DNA from: Heliocidaris erythrogramma
Taxonomy: Eukaryota; Echinodermata; Echinoidea; Camarodonta; Echinometridae
Length of the DNA stretch: 64,000 nucleotides
Assembly (NCBI GenBank): GCA_025617745.1
Contig: CM046853.1
Coordinates: 61,022,616 to 61,086,615, forward strand
Direction of reading: 5' to 3'
The first letter of the stretch is position 1, and the number at the start of each line of letters is the position of its first letter. This document shows positions 57,533 to 64,000 of this stretch, in pieces. The notes under the pieces were generated by a model. That model made no database searches. It saw only the letters and a program-made list of their open reading frames with translations, and was not told the DNA's origin. The position numbers and the translations under genes are program-made.

Positions 57533-57900
57533 CGATGTTGGAAAAGATGAAATCCGTAATTTACTGTTGATTCTCGCGAAACGAGCTATCGAAGTCATTG
57601 TGTACATTTCCTGGTCACCGCGGGCGCTGACATCTCCCCAAAAGAGTTTTGTCCTTAAAAATTCGGTCCCTATGGCGTACACGGAAAAATCCAGATTTTC
57701 TGTGTAAAGATCGATGTGCGCTTGCGATCCCGAGTTTCTTCGTGGACAAAAGTTTTATTGGCCGATTTTAGTCTAAGACATCGGCAGTATGTAAACACGC
57801 GATCGCGAAACAAATCGGCGAGGATTTCTCCAGTTTTGGACAAGATTTTGACTTTGGATTTTGCTGAAAATATCAAAAGTTCTTCCTAACGGCCATTTTA
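57533..57900 (-). promoter_or_regulatory. Candidate promoter and 5' exon on the minus strand
   Basis: A G+C- and CpG-richer stretch ends, in minus sense, in a good donor (CCAACATCG|GTGAGTTG, last exon base 57533). Upstream lies AAAATGGCCG (about 57890), a YY1-like initiator context. An ATG at 57598 opens 22 codons in phase 0 (MTSIARFARINSKLRI...), basic and without acidic residues. No other minus-strand gene is evident before LIN37, so it may be LIN37's first exon; this is inference. Confidence 0.4.
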
Positions 57901-58378
57901 GGTAGGAGTGAGATTTTTAAAGGCTGAATTTGAAAGCAAGTATTTAAAATATTTATCTTATTTTCCCCCATACCTTTAGTACATGCGACAGAAAATACCA
58001 ACTATTTTACAGTAAGCCTAATGCAGCCATGAGTGGTCTAGCCCACATCAGCAAGCAATGGTCATATTGACCATTAGGATCATATACATGTGTGTATACT
58101 GGGTATTGGGGATACAGATGTAATTTTGTTTGAAATGGAGGTTTTTGTGGGCAAACTGATACTTAAGCATCATTCTTTAGATTTTAAGTTATCAGTTCGT
58201 TAAGATACAAAATGTAGAAAGTTATAAAAACTTACATTTACAGCCCTCTTTTTGGTACTTGTTACCCACACCTCCATACGGATGACGACTGCTCTCAATA
58301 TGTTGCGCACTGGTGAGGCCGCTCTACATGGTTACGCACCGTAGATACGTACGCAGAATGTTACGCACACAAGCTATT

Positions 58379-58519
58379 CTACGAAGACCTGGAAGGGCCA
58401 AACTGACGACGTAAAAAAAAAAAAAAAAATATTACGTACGTACGTAGTAATTATTACGTACGTACGTAATATTTTTTATTTTTTTACGTCGTCAGTTTGG
58501 CCCTTCCAGGTCTTCGTAG
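58379..58519. repeat. Foldback, 141 bp, in copy B
   Basis: Same arms as the foldback at 55983-56122. Present at the same place in both blocks, so it was inserted before the duplication. Confidence 0.85.
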
Positions 58520-58521
58520 GC

Positions 58522-58697
58522 ATGGTAGGAGATCGACGAACCGATCGCGCCGGTACTACTACGAGCGCTGAGGGCTCCCTTCATCATAATCGTGAAAAAT
58601 ACAAACTGGATGCTGACGGAACAGTCTCGATAGCAGTTATCGACAAAAAGGACCCAAAATTTCAGGAAACCCTCTTCAAAGGTCACAAAACAACCTG
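58522..58697 (+). CDS. Candidate first coding exon of an unidentified gene
   Basis: An ATG at 58522 opens 58 codons plus two bases, ending at a strong donor (ACCTG|GTAAGT) in phase 2. The product begins MVGDRRTDRAGTTTSAEG and ends KLDADGTVSIAVIDKKD, then PKFQETLFKGHKTT(W). I do not recognise it. The balanced, charged composition looks more like real coding sequence than the composition-driven frames elsewhere. No downstream exon in phase 2 was found before the window ends, and a paralogous copy at 56123-56289 is broken. It could also be a chance frame in a repeated block. Confidence 0.4.
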
Positions 58698-58799
58698 GTA
58701 AGTTTTAATCATCTATTATTCAACATAAGTATTTGGATTTAAGTAAACTGCAATATATGAGTTTCAATTAAATATAGCCAAAAATGCACAGTGATGCAG

Positions 58800-59548
58800 T
58801 TTAGGTTAGACAGCTGAAAACCGTCTGTTTCGGAGGATCTTTAACATTTTCTTATTTTTACCTTCTCCTCCTACACAGACGGCTACCCAACCTTCGCGGT
58901 AGATAAGGGGATCTTACAATACATGGCCTATGAGGAAATCCCCCCAAAAAGGGGGATCTGATTTTCCATCCCTATAAGCCATCCCCTTTCTCTAAAATTT
59001 CACATAGATGGTGCTAGGGTTCTCATATTTCAATACATCATAAAAAACCCCGAAAAATATACAGATAATTAACAAAATTTCGGACTTACTCTGGTTTGAA
59101 CTCCCTTCGCACTGACTGAGTATTCGCTGCGTTTTACTACACAATCTCTATACGCTTCCGACTAGGCCTACTTCCGGGTCATGTGATTATAACCAAGAAT
59201 GGCTGTCAGCGACACTCGACTCGCTACTGACGTGCAACTTCCATGCTTCAAATGATCAGATTCGTGTACCAGACGAGGAATTTGGGGTAAGAAATTTATT
59301 CAAGCATATTATAATTTTATATTACCGTTGTTCTCATTCTGAGTTGTTTATTTTAATAAAATAATGTATTTATTGGAAAATGAAAATTCGTCCTTAGTCC
59401 CTGGTAGTGGTACAGAGTGAGAGACCGAGTTCAGTCTATGTAAGGAGGTGTAGTGAAGCAAGACGTAGTCCAGTGGAACACCCGACGAACAGAGACTGAA
59501 GCTTTCGGTCTAGTTTAGGTAGGCCTAAGTTATGGGATGTGTGTTGGC
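58800..59548 (+). promoter_or_regulatory. Unique segment with a possible TATA-less promoter near 59150-59286
   Basis: ACTTCCGGGTCATGTGATTA (an ETS-like CTTCCGG next to an E-box-like TCATGTGA) is followed by CAAGAATGGC and then a donor-like TTTGGG|GTAAGA at 59286. Short upstream frames end quickly or stay open for 11 codons (ATG at 59252). This could be a noncoding first exon of a plus-strand gene lying beyond the visible sequence. Confidence 0.3.
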
Positions 59549-59590
59549 TGCGTTACTACACAGTCGGCAATGGCGTGTACCTATGAGTGG

Positions 59591-60295
59591 TCTAGCCATA
59601 CAATTTTAAAAACATAGTCAATACACTACACTAGTCACTAACACTGACTCCACTCTCTCGCTTCATAAACCAGTTACTATTGGCTTGTATTGCATTTTTT
59701 CATGAACGAAAGAGATATAAAATTAACACATCGAAAAGCATCTTACCTTAACTTCTCTTTAATATAAAGTCTCCTCAGCAACAGTTAGTTTGTTTGGTAC
59801 ATGTAACTCAGTCTCAGACCTTCATGATTCTTTCACTATTTCGAAAATGACGCCATTAAAGTTAGAGTGAGAATTTGTGCCTACACTATACTACAGCACA
59901 CATATGCATTGCCGGTTTAGAAATTTCAACTAAGGTGAGGATTTGTGGCCTTGACTTGTCTTGTAGTGCACAAAAACGCCTCAGTGGTTATCGACGTGCA
60001 GATCCATCATGCAATCGCTATATAGCGCTAATTTAAAGTTTTCTATTTATCATTAATTTGAATGTAGCCTCATCAGGGCCGTTCTTTGCAGCTCAGGGAA
60101 GTATATACTCAAAGAGATACATGTATCTCTATGATTCCACTCAATTATTGGGTACAATAGGCCTGAGCCTTGATTTTAACAGTTTTTTATTAGCCCTAGC
60201 ATTATAATATGATTGTTATTTATAATTAAATATCATGATTGATAGGATTGAAGTAAACTGAATATATCATAAAGAAAGTAAATGTGAGAAAATTA
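59591..60295. other. No gene seen
   Basis: AT-rich sequence. The stretch CTGCGTTACTACACAGTCGG at 59549, just to the left, recurs at 56416. Confidence 0.45.
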
Positions 60296-60299
60296 CAAT

Positions 60300-60375
60300 G
60301 CCCCGACCGGGATTCGAACCCGGGACCCTGGATTACATGCATGACCAGTGCTCTACCAACTGAGCTATCCCCGGC
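60300..60375 (-). pseudogene. tRNA-like pseudogene or SINE head
   Basis: On the minus strand the segment has an A-box-like TAGCTCAGTTGGTAGAGC and a B-box-like GGGTTCGAATCCC, with a good T-arm. The anticodon arm has four extra bases (CATGCATG) and the acceptor stem has two G-G mismatches, so it is unlikely to be a working tRNA. An anticodon cannot be assigned. No SINE tail was defined. Confidence 0.7.
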
Positions 60376-60890
60376 CCGGGCTCCCGTCGAAGCAAAGTAA
60401 CGTTATTATTAACTAAATAAAAAACTAAATAACAATTAATAAAGATTGTTATTTAGTTTCATTGCTCTCATGCTTGAAACATGTGACTTTCTAAAGCAAT
60501 TTTCAAAATTAGCTAACGCGGGGATCTTATATCGAGTTAATTGGAATATGAAGACGGAAGATGCAAAAGTAAGGTCGATCCATGCGCTGCTAGCATAAAA
60601 ATTACACTGAAGTATAACTGTGCTATTTTTGAAGTTGTAAAATGGCGTCCATGGTCGATAAATGAGAAATTTAAATTTGAGGGGTAAAAAGGAAAAATCT
60701 GCCGCTCGGTCGCGTTTCTCAGACCTGCCAACCCTGAAACCCAGAGGCTGAAAATCGGGACATTTCTGAGATTCCTATACAATACTACAGACAGATTTTT
60801 GCAGAAATTGGGACACAGTGGTAGTTAAGTGGCTCTTTCTTAATTTGTACCAAAAATCGGGATTGTCCCTTACAGTACAGGCCGGGTATG
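60376..60890. other. No gene seen; short inverted repeat
   Basis: A hairpin AACTAAATAACAAT / ATTGTTATTTAGTT lies at about 60423-60460. The rest shows no exon signal. Confidence 0.45.
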
Positions 60891-60893
60891 CAC

Positions 60894-62094
60894 TGTAAAA
60901 AATAACTGTAGATTAAACGGGTTTTTTTGACAAAAAAAAACCTGTTAATCTACACTCTTAAAAATGCGTGGTCAAAAATAACCCCAAACGGGGTTACAAA
61001 TGACCCCGCATGCGGGATCAACTATGCACAAACCCCGTGCGGGGTCACCCAAAGTAACCACATAGCGTGGTTACATTTCGACCCCGAATGTGGTCAAAAT
61101 TTAACCACGATTGCGTGGTCATTTCTGCATAACTTGACCCCGCATAATTTGACCCCGCATACTAATGATCATTACCTTATAACCCCGTCAAAACGTACGG
61201 GGTTATTTCTTCCGACCACGCAACGTGGTCATTTCCCGTCGGACGGTGTTGATACTTCTGCCGGATGCGCGTGTACCATCCACGTTTCAAAGATTAAAAA
61301 AAAGAAGCTAATGTCAAGTAATATCATAACATAACATATTTTGTATATTTTGCTCACTATGACCTATAACCTATCCTCTCCTATCGTATAGCATATCATA
61401 CCCCTATCAACCTACTTTAACCCTAACTCCTATTATAGTCCTACATCCTATACCTATATATCCTGAAAACCTTTAGTTTATTATATAGGGACTGTATTGC
61501 AGTGCTTGCTAAAAGTGGTTAAAGATTTTAATTTAATTTTCTAATGTAGATTTTTAGATCTTAAACCTAATTACATGTTTGAATATGTACAACATAATAA
61601 TTAGTATACATACATTTTTCATCACATTTCAAAGTGCAATCATTGCATAAAAACTTAAAAATCAAGTGTCATTTATATATATAAATTCTGGTTGTTTACG
61701 GTTGCTCATGGGTATTCAGGATACATCATGAATATTCATGACAATGGCACAACGTTTAACCAAGTAGAAGTCGGACCAATACTTTGCTGATGAATAAGCA
61801 ATATTTCAAATGGTTAGTGATTAACCAGTGAAATTGGAACATTGTGACCAACATATTTTTGGAAATAACCCATATGGTGTTGAACAATCGCATTGGTACA
61901 TTTTTTGACCAGTCCTTTTTTAGAGTGCATTAAAATGACCAGTTTTTGCGTGGTCATTTTGACCACGCAAAAACTGGTCATTTTAATGCAGCGGGAGCAT
62001 TATTGATCGAAAACAACCCCGAAACGTGGTCGAATAAATTCGACCACGCAATATGCGACCCCGCATTTTTAAGAGTGTACAGTTATTTTTTACA
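60894..62094. mobile_element. Palindromic MITE interrupted by a TA-targeting transposon
   Basis: TGTAAAAAATAACTGTAGAT at the left pairs with the right half (GTTAATCTA ... CAGTTATTTTTTACA) once the inner insert and one TA copy are removed, giving a hairpin of about 100 bp. The insert sits in its right arm. Confidence 0.8.
60953..62077. mobile_element. TA-flanked non-autonomous DNA transposon, 1125 bp, nested in the palindromic MITE
   Basis: Inverted CACTCTTAAAAATGCG ends, with TA at 60951-60952 and 62078-62079. The host hairpin has a single TA at this point, confirming the duplication. Subterminal GACCCCGCATG, GGGGTTA and CGTGGTCA motifs recur at both ends. A perfect hairpin with 30-bp arms and a 3-base loop lies at 61927-61989 (arm begins GCATTAAAATGACCAG). 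No transposase. The frame at 60927-61334 is repeat-derived. Confidence 0.85.
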
Positions 62095-62830
62095 TTTGTG
62101 GGTTCTCCCTCGCTAATACAATAACTCATCAAAAAGTTTGGGCTCACAACCCTTTTTGGGCATGCCATTAGGGGAGGCGGCGCAGATTGTCCCGGGCGCC
62201 AGAATAGCTATATATATAGATACGCCACTGAGGCTGATATAGTGTCATACATTTTGAAAATAAACTTGGCTAGATAGGTTCTGGCACAGTGCTGAATTTA
62301 AATTCAAATACAGCCCGGCCCCCAGCTGGCTGTGTCGATACCGCCGGAGTCCCGGCCGGAGTCCCGTCAGGCAACCAGGATCTGGACATATAGGCATGAC
62401 TACCTGCGTCGATCCAGAACTCAATTTCCTTAAAGGAGAATTAACACTAGAATATAAATGTACTTATGTTCAAAGGTGTAATATATTCTTAATCATTGAC
62501 CTGTATCACTTTAGAAATAAAATATCAGAAAAGGGTTTAAATCAAGAGTATTCTAGCTCATGATATCATCTGCTAACACTTTACATGGGGGCTGCCATTT
62601 TCTTGATGACATGCATGCATGGAGTTGTACATGAACCATTGGAAACCGTTCCGGTCAGGAAGATATATTTAATCCTCGAGCTAAATTGCTTTTCTTCATT
62701 ATAAAAAAATCCCCATATATAAGGGGAAATACATTCTATACATGATATTCTAAACTTTGAAATTAGTAGATTTCTTTTTAAATTCCCTGGTTTTTGGGGG
62801 CTTGCCTGGCAGCGCAGAACATAATTTATA
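62095..62830. other. No gene seen; repeat scraps
   Basis: A TTAAAGGAGAATTAACACTAG scrap at 62431 resembles TTAA-type element ends. TATATATA near 62210. No exon was found. Confidence 0.45.
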
Positions 62831-62834
62831 CAAC

Positions 62835-63678
62835 GCGCCCAGGTCGAAAATCCCATAGACAAACCAGCAGAAAATTTCTACGGGTTTCTACTGGTCAATT
62901 ACCTATTGGTTTGTACTGGTTTGTACTGGTTTGTACTGTTTTTTACTGGTCAGTATCTACTGGTTTGAATATGGAAAGTGGACCCCCTAACCAGTAGAAA
63001 CCGGTAGAATTATTTTTAATGGCTCCATTAGAAAACCAGTAGAAATCTCTACTGGGACCATTACAAACCAGTAGAAAACCAGTATAAGTTTCTGGAACCA
63101 ATAGAAAATAGTAGAAAAACCTATACTATTACCATTCGGAGACCAGAAGGAAGCACTTCTAAAACCATGAGGATTCCAGTAGAAATTTTTAATGGTTTCC
63201 AAGAAATTTCAATTGGTTTAAAAGAAATTTCTAATGGTATCATCCAGGATTTCTACTGCATGGATTCCTACTTTCTCATGGTTCCAGTAGAAAATCCTAC
63301 TGGTCTGCTATTGGTTTCAATACAATTTCCTACTGGTTTGTACTGTTTTTTACTGGTTCGACTTAGTTTTTTTACGGGCCCTGCTGAAACCATTAGACTA
63401 AGTGACTGGTTTCTAATGGTATTTAATGGTCTTCAGAACCATTAGACTTTACTAGTTTCTCAATTGGTTTGTACTGGTTTGACTTGACCAACTTGCTGAA
63501 AACCATTAAATGCAACTGGTTTTTATTGCATGGTCTTTACTTGTCTCCTCAACCAATTGACTCTAATGGCTTTTAACAGTTTTTACTGGTTCACCAATAG
63601 TCTCTACTGGTCTTTAAAAACACAATAGAAACCAGTAGACGGTCACTACTGGTTTCTATGGGAATTTCGACCTGGCGC
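62835..63678. mobile_element. TIR element packed with ACCAGTAGAAA / ACTGGTTT motifs
   Basis: Inverted ends CCAGGTCGAAAATCCCATAGA (left, split by one extra C from GCGC) and the reverse complement near 63650-63678 (TCTATGGGAATTTCGACCTGG) define about 844 bp. Nearly the whole interior is a degenerate array of ACCAGTAGAAA, ACCATTAGA, TACTGGTTTGTACTGG and AATGGTTT in both orientations, several dozen copies. A possible CGC target duplication flanks it. Long translations here are repeat artefacts. Confidence 0.75.
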
Positions 63679-64000
63679 ATTCTGACTTTTGAAGTCCATT
63701 ATCTAAAAGCAGGTGAATGCATAGACTTTGTCACTGTTGACGCTCGGGAAAGTCATCTGGCATAAATTTGAATTAATTCGCTCCGTCGCGTACGTCATAG
63801 TATATGAAGAAAATAGATTTATATTTAGTAAAATCGTAATTTTCAAAGAACACATTTTCGTTTTTAGAATATATGTATATATCTGTTAAATATTTTAAAT
63901 CTCAAATGGGATTTTGTATGAAGAAAGACAAGTTTGCATTCGGATTATATCTTTATGTACACATCAAGAAAAAGGCAGTTCCCGGGTGCGTCTTTTTTTT
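63679..64000. other. No gene seen
   Basis: Edge of the window; AT-rich with a CpG-containing patch (CGCTCCGTCGCGTACGTC) at 63780-63797. Confidence 0.45.

Larger units (their letters stand above)
58044..58798. repeat. Duplicated promoter/exon block, copy B (paired with 55633-56390)
   Basis: Starts directly after CTATGAGTGG-type sequence also found near 59578. It contains the foldback at 58379-58519 and the intact candidate exon. Confidence 0.9.

Noticed and set aside
60300-60375. Functional tRNA gene
   Set aside because: The oversized anticodon arm and mismatched acceptor stem argue against function.
60927-61334. 135-codon frame
   Set aside because: It crosses the boundary between two nested transposons and consists of their repeat motifs.
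62794-63445. Frames with repeated TGL/YWF residues
   Set aside because: Produced by the ACTGGTTT motif array of the TIR element.

Overview
This is a metazoan genomic window, most likely from an echinoderm. The genes have many introns and are widely spaced, introns are packed with MITE-like repeats, and there is a CR1/L2-type LINE and a 500-N scaffold gap. The species call is inference: no marker here proves it.

Three host genes can be read exon by exon, with matching splice phases throughout. (1) 18794-27594 (+): the 3' twelve exons of a secreted mosaic serine protease. They encode a six-blade YWTD propeller, an EGF module, two sushi (CCP) modules, two Ig domains and a trypsin-like catalytic domain. 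The first exon(s), including any signal peptide, are not visible and may lie in the N gap at 18182-18681. (2) 32379-39474 (+): a complete eight-exon, 625-codon gene matching EFCC1/CCDC48 (EF-hand and coiled-coil protein). (3) 50656-43795 (-): a complete seven-exon, 248-codon LIN37, a subunit of the MuvB core of DREAM. Its 5' untranslated exon is not certain; a candidate lies at 57533-57598. A fourth, unidentified first coding exon may lie at 58522-58697 (+).

Layout. 1-5.8 kb: tandem repeats and a head-to-head LINE rearrangement. 6-18 kb: repeats only, including a TA-flanked element (10552-11965), a TTAA-flanked long-TIR element (12538-13234), a Mutator-like element with a 9-bp target duplication carrying a helicase gene fragment (14500-15522) and a satellite with RFX X-box motifs (16.5-17.4 kb). 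17.5-18.2 kb: a decayed LINE running into the gap. 18.8-27.6 kb: the protease. 28-32 kb: small repeats. 32.4-39.5 kb: EFCC1. 39.6-43.5 kb: TIR elements, a Tc1-like fragment inside a duplicated segment, and a Helentron-like element. 43.8-50.7 kb: LIN37, whose first intron holds a tandem-repeat-bearing Helentron-like element. 51-64 kb: foldback elements, a piggyBac-like element, a duplicated promoter/exon block, and a transposon nested in a palindromic MITE whose empty site can be read.

The three genes have no evident functional link: an extracellular protease, a probable cytoplasmic scaffold and a nuclear cell-cycle repressor. The most unusual item is the protease domain order. The Mutator-like element with captured helicase, the nested transposons and the motif-dense tandem-repeat elements come next.
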